Positions 28,043 to 36,894 of a DNA stretch of 53,391 nucleotides are shown piece after piece. Each line of letters opens with the position of its first letter. Position 1 is the stretch's first letter. The stretch comes from Bacteroidota bacterium (GTDB taxonomy: Bacteria > Bacteroidota > Bacteroidia > Sphingobacteriales > Sphingobacteriaceae). Where the stretch lies: assembly GCA_013289045.1 (NCBI GenBank), contig JABDAU010000016.1, positions 800 to 54,190 of the forward strand, read 5' to 3'. The notes under the pieces were generated by a model. It was given only the letters and a program-made list of their open reading frames with translations. It was not told where the DNA came from and made no database searches. Position numbers and translations under genes: made by a program.

Positions 28043-28142
28043 TCACAGCGTACGCAGAGTTTTACACAGAGGGCACAGAGATAAAAAATAAAATCTCTCT
28101 GTGTACTTTGTGATTTTTTCTCTGTGACCTCTGTGGTTTAAA
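28043..28142. repeat. Foldback repeat of the CACAGAG type
   Basis: The left part 28043-28083 (cacagcgtacgcagagttttacacagaggg...) and the right part 28093-28142 are imperfect inverted copies built from CACAGAG/CTCTGTG words. This resembles the common 'cacagag' intergenic repeats of Bacteroidota. It occupies most of the gap before the thioredoxin-like gene. Confidence 0.7.
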
Positions 28143-28195
28143 AAGTTGTTTTTAAGTTGGATTAGCTTATTTTTACCATTATTAAATTTACGACT

Positions 28196-28771
28196 ATGAA
28201 AACAACCATTGTTTTATTGTTTGTGCTGATGGGCTATGGCGCCTTCGCACAACAGGCCGCCACCCCGCCAAGTGCTGATGCGGTAATGAAAGAAGCTTAC
28301 GCCAAGGCAAAAGCCGAAAATAAAAACGTGATACTGATGTTCCACGCATCGTGGTGCGGCTGGTGCAAAAAAATGACCGCCTGCTTTGAAGACCCAACCT
28401 GCAGCAAGTCTTTTGATGATAACTATGTGATCACTTACCTTGATATTTTGGAGCGCGACGGTAAAAAAGATCTTGAAAACCCCGGAGCAATGGATGTGCT
28501 GAAAAACCTTGGCGGCGACCCTCAAGGCGGGATCCCTTATTGGATAGTGATGACGCCACAAGGCAAAGTGTTCGGCACCTCGTACATGCCGCATGCCGAT
28601 GGAACTGCTGGCACTGCAAAAGACAATGTTGGTTGCCCGGCAGAGGATAATGAAGTAACTTATTTTACGGGTTTATTAAAAAACAGCTCGAAACTTACTG
28701 ACGACCAGCTGGCGGTGATCGCGACCCGGTTTCATAAGAATAAGCCGGTGAGCACAAATGCGGGGCATTGA
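28196..28771 (+). CDS. Periplasmic thioredoxin-like protein
   Basis: A 191-residue protein with a signal peptide (MKTTIVLLFVLMGYGAFAQQ) and a thioredoxin-fold domain of the Thioredoxin_7 type. The redox motif is C54-G-W-C57 in HASWCGWCKKM. The length and the inserted segments suggest a stand-alone periplasmic thiol oxidoreductase or a DsbD-gamma-like domain. The partner is unknown, and no Dsb or cytochrome c gene lies nearby. Confidence 0.88.
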   Translation: MKTTIVLLFVLMGYGAFAQQAATPPSADAVMKEAYAKAKAENKNVILMFHASWCGWCKKMTACFEDPTCSKSFDDNYVITYLDILERDGKKDLENPGAMDVLKNLGGDPQGGIPYWIVMTPQGKVFGTSYMPHADGTAGTAKDNVGCPAEDNEVTYFTGLLKNSSKLTDDQLAVIATRFHKNKPVSTNAGH

Positions 28772-28793
28772 GATTAGAGGGAAATATATTTCT

Positions 28794-29408
28794 TTAAAGA
28801 GTTATACGCTTATAACTATTATTGGGAAATTTCTTATTTAAGTACAATGCGTGCAAAAATTCAATAATTAAAACTAATGCTGTAATACAAACAATTACCC
28901 AAATTTCGTAATTGCGTGAAATTGACAATAAGTTTTGCCAAAAGATAGATTTCAGATTATTAAACTGTGTTGAAAACACAAATACGCATAATAAAAGAAA
29001 CGCACAAATAATCAGGCTAAACGACAAAAAATATTTAAACCAAAAAGGCCATCGATCAATTCGCTGAAGCAACCGATCCATAATATCGATAGAAAAATTT
29101 TCGGTGTAGATTTCCAATGCTATTTGTCCATAATAAAACGCCATTTTGGAGCGATGCCAGATCAAAAGAAATGTTGAAAAGGCTAGATAGATCATCGGGA
29201 CAATAAAGTAGATGTTGTGAAAATCTGTTACATGTGCATGCAAATCTGAAGCAGCAATTTCTTTTGGAAATAACTTGTCAACCATGAATAATAAACAACC
29301 TACGCAAAACGTAGTAATTATTCCGGCAAAAGTCATTTCCTTATCTATGTAATCTAGGTAGTATTTAGCCTTTTCTCTGTCGAGTGTTAGCTTTTGCGAA
29401 ATTTTCAT
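28794..29408 (-). CDS. Membrane protein of unknown function
   Basis: A 204-residue protein with four predicted membrane segments (about 26-45, 66-85, 127-148 and 170-190). Charged loops lie between them, including FSIDIMDRLLQRIDRWPF. No family is recognised. Its base composition is more AT-rich than its neighbours, which may mean recent acquisition or weak constraint. It is convergent with the thioredoxin-like gene, 22 bp away. Confidence 0.7.
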   Translation of the reverse strand: MKISQKLTLDREKAKYYLDYIDKEMTFAGIITTFCVGCLLFMVDKLFPKEIAASDLHAHVTDFHNIYFIVPMIYLAFSTFLLIWHRSKMAFYYGQIALEIYTENFSIDIMDRLLQRIDRWPFWFKYFLSFSLIICAFLLLCVFVFSTQFNNLKSIFWQNLLSISRNYEIWVIVCITALVLIIEFLHALYLNKKFPNNSYKRITL

Positions 29409-29577
29409 ATATCAGGTTAAGGAAAGGTTTGTTCAAGCTTCTTGTAAACATACAAATTATTGTGTAAAACATTAATTAACAGAAGTTGTAATTTCGAGAC
29501 AATAAACCAGCGCCTTCATTATTTTTACATATTAAAGAATACTTATATTTCTGATATCAATACCAATAATAATTACT

Positions 29578-29943
29578 ATGGTAAATTACTGTATGCCGGT
29601 TATCCCCAGCGCCGACGTAAAGAAAAGCCTGCGCTTTTGGGTGGAAGGCCTTGGTATGACCGCCGACCGCGAAATGTGGAAGGATGATAAACTGGTGGGC
29701 TGCATGGTGCATAACGATACTATGTATTACTGGCTTAATCAGCGCGCCGATGGCCCGATACCTGAAGAATATCGTGGGATTTACCTGTATTGGAGCCCGG
29801 AAGATATTAATGCCTGCCGGGAGCGTTTAAAACAGGTTGGGTTTGAAGTATCTGAAATTGTAGCAAGGGATTATGGCCAAACCGAGTTTTTTGTGACAGA
29901 TGATGATGGGTATGAGCATTGTTTTGGTGTAGCGACGGCTTAA
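29578..29943 (+). CDS. VOC-family (glyoxalase-like) protein
   Basis: A 121-residue vicinal-oxygen-chelate domain with the two beta-alpha-beta-beta-beta units of the family. It starts VNYCMPVIPSADVKKSLRFW and ends with FFVTDDDGYEHCFG. The usual metal ligand positions are partly visible (His or Glu in the first unit are unclear, E in GYEHCF near the end). Such proteins include glyoxalases, bleomycin-resistance proteins and dioxygenases; the substrate is unknown. Confidence 0.85.
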   Translation: MVNYCMPVIPSADVKKSLRFWVEGLGMTADREMWKDDKLVGCMVHNDTMYYWLNQRADGPIPEEYRGIYLYWSPEDINACRERLKQVGFEVSEIVARDYGQTEFFVTDDDGYEHCFGVATA

Positions 29944-29983
29944 CTATTCCGTCATAGCGAGCGCAGCGTGGCTATCCCCCATT

Positions 29984-30536
29984 ACTTTGCTATCTATCGC
30001 TTCCACCGCTCATTGCCGCTGAGGCTACTACTTTTGGCTTGATCCAAAAGGTAGCAAAAGATCAAGCCGCTGGAAATGCTTTCTTGCCGCACAAGGCCTT
30101 TGCCCTTCAAAAGCTTGCTCCTCAGTCTGTATCGCACAGCCCCTCCGCAACTTTTCAGCCCAAAGCCGTTCCAGCGGCGGGTCAGTCACAAACTTTACGT
30201 TGTTATCGTAGCTTTATTTTTCATAGGAAGAATTTATCTGTTAAGAACCTTTGTCAGACCGTGAGCTTCGGGCAAAAATTAGGCAAAACGATGCTGGGTT
30301 TGTGCGGCTGGAGGCCTAGGGGTTTTCGCTAAGCACAGGCCTGAGCGGCTTGGCTGGGATAAAACCCAAGCCCAGGTTTTGCCTGATTTGTGGGTAAGGC
30401 AAGCGTTGGGTAAGTGTTCAAAGCCCGTGCGGCAAAGAAGCCTTAGGGCTGGCTTGACTTTTTGCTTCTTTTGTGTCCAAGACAAAAGAAGGTAGCCTCA
30501 GCGGCAATGAGCGGTTAAAGAGATAGGTAACAAAGC
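29984..30536. mobile_element. ~550-bp non-coding foldback / MITE-like element
   Basis: The termini 29984-30068 and 30452-30536 are inverted copies. A 24-bp core is identical in both (30005-30028, ACCGCTCATTGCCGCTGAGG..., and 30492-30515), and the similarity extends inward through GCAAAA-GTCAAGCC and TTGCCGCAC. The middle has no convincing gene. Just outside its left end is a scrap of another repeat (cgtcatagcgagcgcagcgt, 29950-29969). Probably a non-autonomous mobile repeat; no transposase is in the window. Confidence 0.65.
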
Positions 30537-30559
30537 ATCAATTGCGAATTTCCTTTTAT

Positions 30560-30835
30560 CTATGAATTTAAAGCAACTATCTTTTGTGCAATCTCAATAC
30601 ATTTAATGTATTCATTATCAAGACCTATCTTTATTTCAATTTCACGGAGTCTGGATGCAATAACTTCTACGGTTGCACCTTCAATCTTTAATTTATATAT
30701 CGAAGATGTATACCTTTGATACTCATCCCGAAGGTTTTCATTGTCATTCAGATTGATCGGATCCCAGTCGTTCCATAAAATATTATCAATTGCCTTATAC
30801 AGTGTTAACTGATCCGCAGCTGCCTTAGATTTCAT
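30560..30835 (-). CDS. Small conserved-looking protein of unknown function
   Basis: A 91-residue, mostly helical acidic protein. The segment ILWNDWDPINLNDNENLRDE and the later GATVEVIASRLREIEIKIGL recall a family of small proteins, DUF1871-like, that carry a WDPI motif and an EY segment and are sometimes found as immunity or accessory proteins. This likeness is from memory only. It sits between a mobile repeat and a pseudogene scrap. Confidence 0.65.
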   Translation of the reverse strand: MKSKAAADQLTLYKAIDNILWNDWDPINLNDNENLRDEYQRYTSSIYKLKIEGATVEVIASRLREIEIKIGLDNEYIKCIEIAQKIVALNS

Positions 30836-30846
30836 TTTCTTACACT

Positions 30847-30912
30847 TTACATTGCCTTAACCCTCAAATAACCCGATGCGCTTTTGATGTATATATTTCT
30901 CAATAGCGCGCA
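30847..30912 (-). pseudogene. Decayed 3' remnant of a CocE/NonD hydrolase paralogue
   Basis: Read on the minus strand, this stretch aligns with the last ~60 bp of the intact gene ending at 31167. Both contain TATATAC-TTCAAAAGCGCATC-style sequence followed by GTTATTTGA and end in ATGTAA. A one-base deletion after GCGCATC breaks the frame. It looks like the tail of a former tandem copy. Confidence 0.6.
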
Positions 30913-30945
30913 TTTAAATAAGGCTGACACTAATTTGCCACCTGC

Positions 30946-31021
30946 CAGGCGTAGCGCCTGTAGCAGCGTACGCTACACTTTACACATGAAAGGGCTACGG
31001 AAATGCTACACTTTGCTACAC
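30946..31021. repeat. Short direct and inverted repeats (GCTACAC motif)
   Basis: GCTACAC occurs at 30972-30978, 31005-31011 and 31015-31021. Next to it are a 10-bp palindrome AGCGTACGCT (30965-30974) and a hairpin CAGGCGtagCGCCTG (30946-30960). The function is unknown. The remaining gap up to 31166 shows nothing else. Confidence 0.5.
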
Positions 31022-31166
31022 TCAATAATTTTTTAAAGTACTGATAATCAGACATAAAAAACTAACACAACACCAAATTCTCATCCAAATAAATGCTGCA
31101 TTTTTTCGCTAAAAAGGCATTAAAAGAGGCAAATTTGACACACAAACGAATCTACTTCGATCCGTT

Positions 31167-33035
31167 TTACATCACTCTCACCTTCAAATAACTCGGATGC
31201 GCTTTTGAAGTATATACCTTATTGGTCGCTTTTTTAAAGTCGCTGTCCTTAGCTTTCATGATGTTTTCAAACACCTGCGGATTGCGGTCGATGAGCGGGA
31301 ACCAGGTGCTTTGTACCTGAACCATAATGCGATGGCCCTTTTTGAAGGTATGTAATACATCCTGCAACTCGAAGTTTACCGGGGTGACCTGGCCCGGCAC
31401 GAACGGTGCAGGCTTGTCAAACCCGTTGCGGAACTTGCCGCGCATGGCCTCGCTACGCACCATCTGCTCGTAGTGCGACATCATGGTTTCTTTATTGCTA
31501 AACTGGCTGTTTTTAGCCGAATCGGGGTAAACATCTATCACTTTTACCACCCAATCGGCATCCGTGCCGGTAGTTGATACCTTCAAGTTTGCCCAGATGT
31601 TGCCGGCGAGGGTTACGTCTTTATCCAGCACATCGGTTTGGTAAGTAAGCACATCGGGACGGCGTTCGGCGAAGCGCTGGTCGCCGGTCATGTATTCGCG
31701 TTTCATGTCCATGGTGATGTCGTTGGTAAACGGCACCGGCTTGTTAGGGTCGGATATGAAGGCGTCGTTGCTGTCGTCTGCATTTTTAGGTGCATCGAAT
31801 GACAGTTTGCCGCCGGGCAAAAAGTACAGATTTTTGTCTTCGGCTTCTTTTGGCGGCCATTGCTTGTAGGTTTTCCATTGGTTAACGCCGGTTTGGAAGG
31901 TGGATACCGGCGCAAGATCAAGCGAGGTGCCTTTTAAATAATGACTAAAGAAGGCGAACTCGATCTTCTCACGATAGAACGGCCCGGTTGCTCCGCCGAA
32001 ATCCACATCGCCCAAATGATCACCCGGCCCGCGCGACCAGCCGCCGTGCACCCATGGCCCCATGGTAAAATATATCGGCGTAGCTGGGTTATCCTTTTTT
32101 AAGGTCTTATAAGTATTGATGGCCCCGTATAAATCCTCGGCATCATACCAGCCGCCGGTTACCAGTACCGCGGTTTTAATATCATGCAGATGTGGTAACA
32201 CGTTACGCTCCTTCCAATGCTCGTCGTAGTTGGGATGGTCTATCATTTCGCTCCACAAGCGCACGGTATCGTTATACCATTTCTTGTCATTTGTATGTTT
32301 CAGCGCACCCAGTTTCAGGTAAAACTCATAGCCATCCTCGGTACCGTAGTTAAACCCGAAGCCCCGGCGCTGGGTTGGCGTGCCGTCCTGCCGGTTGGTA
32401 AAGAACGGGTAGAAGCTAAAGTTAGCCACTAACATGTAAGCGCCGTTGTGGAAAGCGTCATCGCGGTAAAGATCAGACATTGGCGCCTGTGGCGATGCCG
32501 CCACCAAAGCCGGGTGCCTGCTCAACAGCGAAGTAGTTGTAAAAAAGCCGGGGTAAGATATTCCCCACACCCCTACTTTGCCGTTGTTATTGGGGATATT
32601 TTTGATCAGCCAATCGATGGTGTCATAAGTATCGGTGCCTTCGTCTACATCCTGGTTGGTTTTATGCTGTTCCAGTTCCGGCGTCATTTCGCGGAAAATG
32701 CCTTCGCTCATCCAGCGACCGCGCACATCCTGATAAACGAATATGTAGCCATCATGCAAAAATAACGACGATGGCCCTAAACTGCCCTTGAATTTATCAG
32801 CACCATAAGGCGCTACGCTATAGGGCGTGCGGTCCATCATGATCGGGTATTTCTTCGACTGGTCCTTCGGTACATAAACCGAAGTGAACAGTTTCTTACC
32901 GTCACGCATAGGTACCTGGTACTCGTACTTGGTATAGTTTTCCTTTACATAGGCAGCATCAGGATTGTTGGGCTGCTGCGCGAAAGAAGTAAAAGCAAAA
33001 AGCAGGAAGCTTAAAGCGATGATAAATGTCTTCAT
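31167..33035 (-). CDS. Exported CocE/NonD family hydrolase (peptidase S15-like)
   Basis: A 622-residue serine hydrolase with a signal peptide (MKTFIIALSFLLFAFTSFAQ), so periplasmic or secreted. The nucleophile is S160 in VWGISYPGF, and GPWVHGGWSRG carries the likely catalytic His. The N-terminal alpha/beta-hydrolase domain is followed by a C-terminal jelly-roll domain (X-Pro dipeptidyl-peptidase type), here from about residue 390. The family includes alpha-amino acid ester hydrolases, cocaine esterase and X-Pro dipeptidyl peptidases; the substrate is unknown. A decayed copy of its 3' end lies directly downstream. Confidence 0.92.
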   Translation of the reverse strand: MKTFIIALSFLLFAFTSFAQQPNNPDAAYVKENYTKYEYQVPMRDGKKLFTSVYVPKDQSKKYPIMMDRTPYSVAPYGADKFKGSLGPSSLFLHDGYIFVYQDVRGRWMSEGIFREMTPELEQHKTNQDVDEGTDTYDTIDWLIKNIPNNNGKVGVWGISYPGFFTTTSLLSRHPALVAASPQAPMSDLYRDDAFHNGAYMLVANFSFYPFFTNRQDGTPTQRRGFGFNYGTEDGYEFYLKLGALKHTNDKKWYNDTVRLWSEMIDHPNYDEHWKERNVLPHLHDIKTAVLVTGGWYDAEDLYGAINTYKTLKKDNPATPIYFTMGPWVHGGWSRGPGDHLGDVDFGGATGPFYREKIEFAFFSHYLKGTSLDLAPVSTFQTGVNQWKTYKQWPPKEAEDKNLYFLPGGKLSFDAPKNADDSNDAFISDPNKPVPFTNDITMDMKREYMTGDQRFAERRPDVLTYQTDVLDKDVTLAGNIWANLKVSTTGTDADWVVKVIDVYPDSAKNSQFSNKETMMSHYEQMVRSEAMRGKFRNGFDKPAPFVPGQVTPVNFELQDVLHTFKKGHRIMVQVQSTWFPLIDRNPQVFENIMKAKDSDFKKATNKVYTSKAHPSYLKVRVM

Positions 33036-33065
33036 GGGTCAGATACTAAAAACGCTAATGTAAAC

Positions 33066-33096
33066 AAAAAAAGTCCCGGGTGTCCGGGACTTTTTA
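33066..33096 (-). terminator. Rho-independent terminator (pgk side)
   Basis: AAAGTCCCGG-gtgt-CCGGGACTTT with A runs on the left and T runs on the right works in both directions. It lies downstream of pgk and upstream of the CocE-type hydrolase, separating the two minus-strand genes. Confidence 0.85.
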
Positions 33097-33119
33097 AAAT
33101 TTTTAGGGAAGTCGGTTGT

Positions 33120-33200
33120 CTTGAACCTTGATTCGCCTGATTTAAAGATTACCGTGATTATATCAAGCTAATCTGCTTAATCCGTTAAATCCTGGTTCAG
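33120..33200. repeat. Family C foldback repeat, copy 1
   Basis: Arms 33120-33151 (cttgaaccttgattcgcctg...) and 33169-33200 (...cgttaaatcctggttcag) are imperfect inverted copies. The right arm shares TTAAATCCTGGTTC with the repeat at 37529-37614. It touches the pgk stop. Confidence 0.65.
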
Positions 33201-33201
33201 A

Positions 33202-34392
33202 TTACTCGTTTATCGCCTTTACACCCGGCAACTCCTTACCTTCCATATATTCCAGCAACGCGCCGCCGCCGGTTGATACATAGCTTACATCATCGGTCAT
33301 GCCGAATTTGGCAACTGCCGCAGCTGAATCGCCACCGCCGATCAGCGAGAATGCGCCGTTATCGGTCGCCTTGGCAACTGCGTCTGCAATAGCTTTGGTG
33401 CCTACCATAAACTTGTCCATTTCAAAAACACCCATCGGGCCGTTCCATAAAATGGTTTTTGATTCCTCAACCACTTTGCTGAACAGCTTAATAGTTTCCG
33501 GGCCGATATCCAATCCCATCCAGCCGTCTGGTATTTCGCCTGTCTTTGCAAGGCCAGTATTGGCGTCAGGCGAAAAAGCGTCTGCGGTAACGTTGTCAAC
33601 CGGCAACAACAAGTTCACGCCTTTTTCCTTTGCTTTTTTACGCAGGCTTAGCGCCAGGTCAAGCTTATCAGCTTCAACCAATGAAGTACCGATATTGCCG
33701 CCATCAGCTTTCGCGAAGGTGTAAGCCATACCGCCGCCGATGATCAGGTTGTCTACCTTATCCAGCAGCTTTTCTATCAGCTCTATCTTATCAGAAACCT
33801 TCGAGCCGCCCATTATCGCAGTAAATGGTTTTGCAGCGCCGTTCAATACCTTTTCGGCATTTTCCAGCTCGGCAGCCATCAGGTAACCAAAATATTTGGC
33901 ATCAGGGAAGAACTGCGCGATAACAGCTGTAGAAGCATGCGCACGGTGCGCGGTACCAAAGGCATCGTTTACATAAACCTCGCCTAAGGCAGCCAGTTTT
34001 TTGGCAAACTCTACGTCCCCTTTTTCTTCTTCCTTGTAAAAGCGCAGGTTTTCTAATAAAAGCACTTCGCCTTTAGCCAGTTTCTTGGCCTTTTCAATAG
34101 CCTCCGGACCGATGCAGTCGTTAGCAAACTCCACCTGCTGACCTAACAGATCAGACAAATGCGGCACCAAATGCTTTAGCGAATATTTATCTTCCGGACC
34201 GCCTTTTGGCCTGCCCAGATGCGACATCAGGATCACGGCGCCGCCATCATTCAATATTTTTTTAATGGTTGGCAAGGCAGCCGTCATACGGTTGTCGTCG
34301 GTTATGTTGTAGTCCTTATCCAGCGGTACATTGAAGTCCACACGGATAAGCGCTCTTTTACCTGCGAAATTTATTTGATCTATTGTTTTCAT
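33202..34392 (-). CDS. pgk: Phosphoglycerate kinase
   Basis: A 396-residue glycolytic enzyme making ATP from 1,3-bisphosphoglycerate. The family segments are RVDFNVPLD near residue 17, [10 protein letters not shown], the substrate-binding arginines of the N-domain, and in the C-domain [17 protein letters not shown] and [18 protein letters not shown]. The length is normal. gap, the preceding step in glycolysis, is encoded 1.3 kb upstream on the same strand but with unrelated genes between. Confidence 0.98.
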   Translation of the reverse strand: MKTIDQINFAGKRALIRVDFNVPLDKDYNITDDNRMTAALPTIKKILNDGGAVILMSHLGRPKGGPEDKYSLKHLVPHLSDLLGQQVEFANDCIGPEAIEKAKKLAKGEVLLLENLRFYKEEEKGDVEFAKKLAALGEVYVNDAFGTAHRAHASTAVIAQFFPDAKYFGYLMAAELENAEKVLNGAAKPFTAIMGGSKVSDKIELIEKLLDKVDNLIIGGGMAYTFAKADGGNIGTSLVEADKLDLALSLRKKAKEKGVNLLLPVDNVTADAFSPDANTGLAKTGEIPDGWMGLDIGPETIKLFSKVVEESKTILWNGPMGVFEMDKFMVGTKAIADAVAKATDNGAFSLIGGGDSAAAVAKFGMTDDVSYVSTGGGALLEYMEGKELPGVKAINE

Positions 34393-34454
34393 ACAAATTG
34401 GTCTTGATGTAAATCGGTCGCCAAAATCAGCAATTAATTTTACAATCCTGAACG

Positions 34455-34462
34455 CAAAAGTA
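34455..34462 (-). promoter_or_regulatory. Candidate -7 box of pgk
   Basis: TACTTTTG on the minus strand fits TAnnTTTG exactly and would give a leader of about 60 bases before the pgk ATG. No clear -33 TTG was found. Confidence 0.35.
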
Positions 34463-34488
34463 AAAAAGGTATTTTAAGTAGCCGTTAA

Positions 34489-34923
34489 TTACTGAATTTT
34501 AAGATACATCACATAATGCGGCCCAATTCCCGTCACTTCAAACTCGTCGGAAACGATCTCAAAGCCGCAATCATGATAAAACTTAGCGGCTTTTTTGCGG
34601 GCATTGCACCAAACATAATTCGCGCCAAGCTTGCGCAGATATATCACGGCAAAGTTCACCAGCTTATTGCCGTAGCCTTTTCCCCTGTGTAATTCGAGTG
34701 TTGCCATGCCACGCAGTTGGTAGCCTAACCCGGTGAAAGTTCCATAACCCTGCGGAAACAGCGAAGTAACGCACACCAGTTCATCCTCAACAAAATAGCC
34801 TAAATGAAATGCGCCATCAATTTTATCGGTAGGGAAACGGCACTCATCCGGTGTCAACCGGCCTTCCCTTAGTACTTCGTTGCGGATATGCAGCAAATCT
34901 TCTGTCTCAATAAACCTGATCAT
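34489..34923 (-). CDS. GNAT family N-acetyltransferase
   Basis: A 144-residue single-domain acetyltransferase. The acetyl-CoA loop appears as HRGKGYGNKLVNFA, the usual R/Q-x-x-G-x-G/A site, after the beta-strand MATLEL. The C-terminal part ANYVWCNARKKAAKFYHDCG is the typical fourth helix and strand 5 region. The substrate is unknown. It lies alone between pgk and a divergent lipoprotein gene. Confidence 0.88.
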   Translation of the reverse strand: MIRFIETEDLLHIRNEVLREGRLTPDECRFPTDKIDGAFHLGYFVEDELVCVTSLFPQGYGTFTGLGYQLRGMATLELHRGKGYGNKLVNFAVIYLRKLGANYVWCNARKKAAKFYHDCGFEIVSDEFEVTGIGPHYVMYLKIQ

Positions 34924-35058
34924 GTCAGTATTCTATCTATAATAAACTATTGAATTACAATCCCTTAATCAATGGTTAATTTCCACTCAAAACATCTCTA
35001 AAATGAATCTGCCGGGCATTTTTTGCGTAGATTGGCATAATATTTATTTAGTGGTGGT

Positions 35059-35655
35059 ATGCGTTGTGTTAAATACTATTTAGTTTTATTTCTGGGCTTA
35101 GCAGTCTTCACCGGTTGTAAAAAATCAGGTGTCGGTCCTTCTAATCCAAAACCCATCGATACCGATGCGTTGATACACGAAATAAAGTTTAGCGCACCTG
35201 CACAATATCTGGCTGTTAGCGTATCGGGCACCAAACTTACCATTATATATTATGAAAATGTAACGTTGCTGATCCCTGCACAGGGCGCAAATTTATCCTT
35301 CGCTATACATTTACAGGAAGATTTCAGCAATTCATACCTTGCCACTTTACATTATACAACAGTCGACGCCTACGGCGATGTTGACCATGATTGGGTTGAC
35401 GATAACCTGAACAACGTTACTGCCAAAACGGTAAAAGATACCACCATAGCCGGTGCCAAAACGACAAAAATAACCGTGCAGCGCCCTTTTATATTCTCAA
35501 AGGATTATGAAACCAACCAGGCAGCTGTTTTGGGCGAAGATTCGATCATGAACCGAAAAACGGACAAAATAGGTTTCGCCTCGTTTGTTTACTTTACCAA
35601 AACTTACCCGGCTACTTCCACCAGCTCGCAATTATATTACGTTAAGAAAGATTAA
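35059..35655 (+). CDS. Lipoprotein of unknown function
   Basis: A 198-residue protein with a lipoprotein signal (MRCVKYYLVLFLGLAVFTGC; lipidated Cys20). The mature part is probably all-beta, with repeated Thr/Val strands, and no family is recognised. Its last codon and stop overlap the stop codon of gap on the other strand (35652-35655), so the two genes are convergent with no room for a separate terminator. Confidence 0.75.
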   Translation: MRCVKYYLVLFLGLAVFTGCKKSGVGPSNPKPIDTDALIHEIKFSAPAQYLAVSVSGTKLTIIYYENVTLLIPAQGANLSFAIHLQEDFSNSYLATLHYTTVDAYGDVDHDWVDDNLNNVTAKTVKDTTIAGAKTTKITVQRPFIFSKDYETNQAAVLGEDSIMNRKTDKIGFASFVYFTKTYPATSTSSQLYYVKKD

Positions 35656-36644
35656 GCTTTGCTGATGCGTTCTACCAGGTCCACCAGGCGACTGGAATAG
35701 CCCATTTCATTGTCGTACCATCCTACTACTTTTGTCAGGCCACCTACCACTGATGTCAACAGTGCATCGAAAATACAGCTATGCGGATTTTCGAGGATAT
35801 CAGTTGAAACGATTGGATCTTCGGTATATTCCAGTATATTTTGCATCGGGCCATCAGCAGCTTGCTTGAAAGCTTTGTTGATCTCTTCAACCGTTGGCTG
35901 TATTTTCAGGCTGCAGGTAAAATCCGTTAACGAGCCGTTTAAAACCGGCACACGTATACCCGCACCGCCGAGTTTACCGCTCAAGTTCGGGAATATGTTG
36001 GTGATGGCCTTCGCCGCGCCTGTTGATGTAGGGATAATGGAAGCTGATGCCGCTCTCGCCCTGCGCAGGTCTTTATGCGGGGCGTCGTGCAGGCTTTGGT
36101 CGCCGGTCATGGAGTGTACGGTGGTAATATAGCCGTCAATAATCCCCCAGTTATCATCCAATATTTTCACCATTACAGCCACGTTATTGGTAGTGCAGGA
36201 TGCGTTGGACAATATGGATGAATGCAGATCGATCACGTCATCATTCACCCCTAAAACAACAGTAGGTACATCCTTATCGGCTGATGGCGCTGAAATGATC
36301 ACCTGCTTTGCCCCGGCAGCCAGATGCTGCTCAGCGCCTTTTCTTGAAGTAAATTTCCCGGTTGATTCGATGACAAGGTCGATATCCAGATCTTTCCATG
36401 GCAATTGGGAAGGCTCACGTTCCTGTAATATTTTTATGGAGCGGCCATTAACGATGATCTCATTATCACCGGCGCTGACAGTTCCTTTAAAGCCCCTGTG
36501 AACAGAGTCATATTTAAATAGATGTGCAAGGGTTTGCGCATCGGCAAGGTCGTTTATGGCGACAACATCAATGCCGGGTTTCGAAAGTACATTTCTTAAA
36601 AATACCCGGCCTATCCTGCCAAATCCGTTTATTGCAACTCTCAT
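35652..36644 (-). CDS. gap: Glyceraldehyde-3-phosphate dehydrogenase, type I
   Basis: A 330-residue NAD-dependent enzyme of glycolysis. The N-terminal Rossmann motif INGFGRIGRVFLR is at residues 5-17. The catalytic C150 lies in SNASCTTN, with H177 in VHSMTGDQ as its base. The C-terminal segment WYDNEMGYSSRLVDL is intact. The length is normal. A consensus -7 box with a TTG at 22 bases lies just upstream. Confidence 0.98.
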   Translation of the reverse strand: MRVAINGFGRIGRVFLRNVLSKPGIDVVAINDLADAQTLAHLFKYDSVHRGFKGTVSAGDNEIIVNGRSIKILQEREPSQLPWKDLDIDLVIESTGKFTSRKGAEQHLAAGAKQVIISAPSADKDVPTVVLGVNDDVIDLHSSILSNASCTTNNVAVMVKILDDNWGIIDGYITTVHSMTGDQSLHDAPHKDLRRARAASASIIPTSTGAAKAITNIFPNLSGKLGGAGIRVPVLNGSLTDFTCSLKIQPTVEEINKAFKQAADGPMQNILEYTEDPIVSTDILENPHSCIFDALLTSVVGGLTKVVGWYDNEMGYSSRLVDLVERISKA

Positions 36645-36666
36645 CTTTTTGGGTTTATTAACGGGG

Positions 36667-36699
36667 CAAAGTTACACAGGCAGGCAATTAATCGGGCAA
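36667..36699 (-). promoter_or_regulatory. Candidate promoter of gap
   Basis: On the minus strand TTG (36699-36697), a 22-base spacer and TAACTTTG (36674-36667), a full match to TAnnTTTG, stand 22 bases before the gap ATG. One of the better promoter matches in the window. Confidence 0.5.
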
Positions 36700-36758
36700 T
36701 AAAATTTTAAGGTGACAATAGCGATACAATAAGTAATTCAAGTTGCTTCCCAAGTATT

Positions 36759-36873
36759 GGGCTGAAGCCCGCTTGATTTTTTAATTTATCCGCCCCATAA
36801 ATGGGACGGCAATATTAAATTGCCGTTGGCTTCAGCCAACCGTTAAGGGATTACAATAGTGCGGCTTTAGCCG
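36759..36873. repeat. Intergenic repeat made of small hairpins (GGCTGAAGCC type)
   Basis: Five short palindromes follow one another: GGGCTGAAGCCC (36759-36770), CCCATAAATGGG, CGGCAATATTAAATTGCCG (36807-36825), TTGGCTTCAGCCAA (36826-36839) and CGGCTTTAGCCG (36862-36873). This is a common style of Bacteroidota intergenic repeat. It fills the gap between thiE and gap. Confidence 0.65.
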
Positions 36874-36894
36874 AATTAATAGACACTACCTATT

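Noticed and set aside
30039..30485. Three open frames (up to 97 codons) inside the 29984-30536 element
   Set aside because: They overlap in both strands, lie in inverted-repeat DNA, and read as low-complexity without known motifs; the element looks non-coding.
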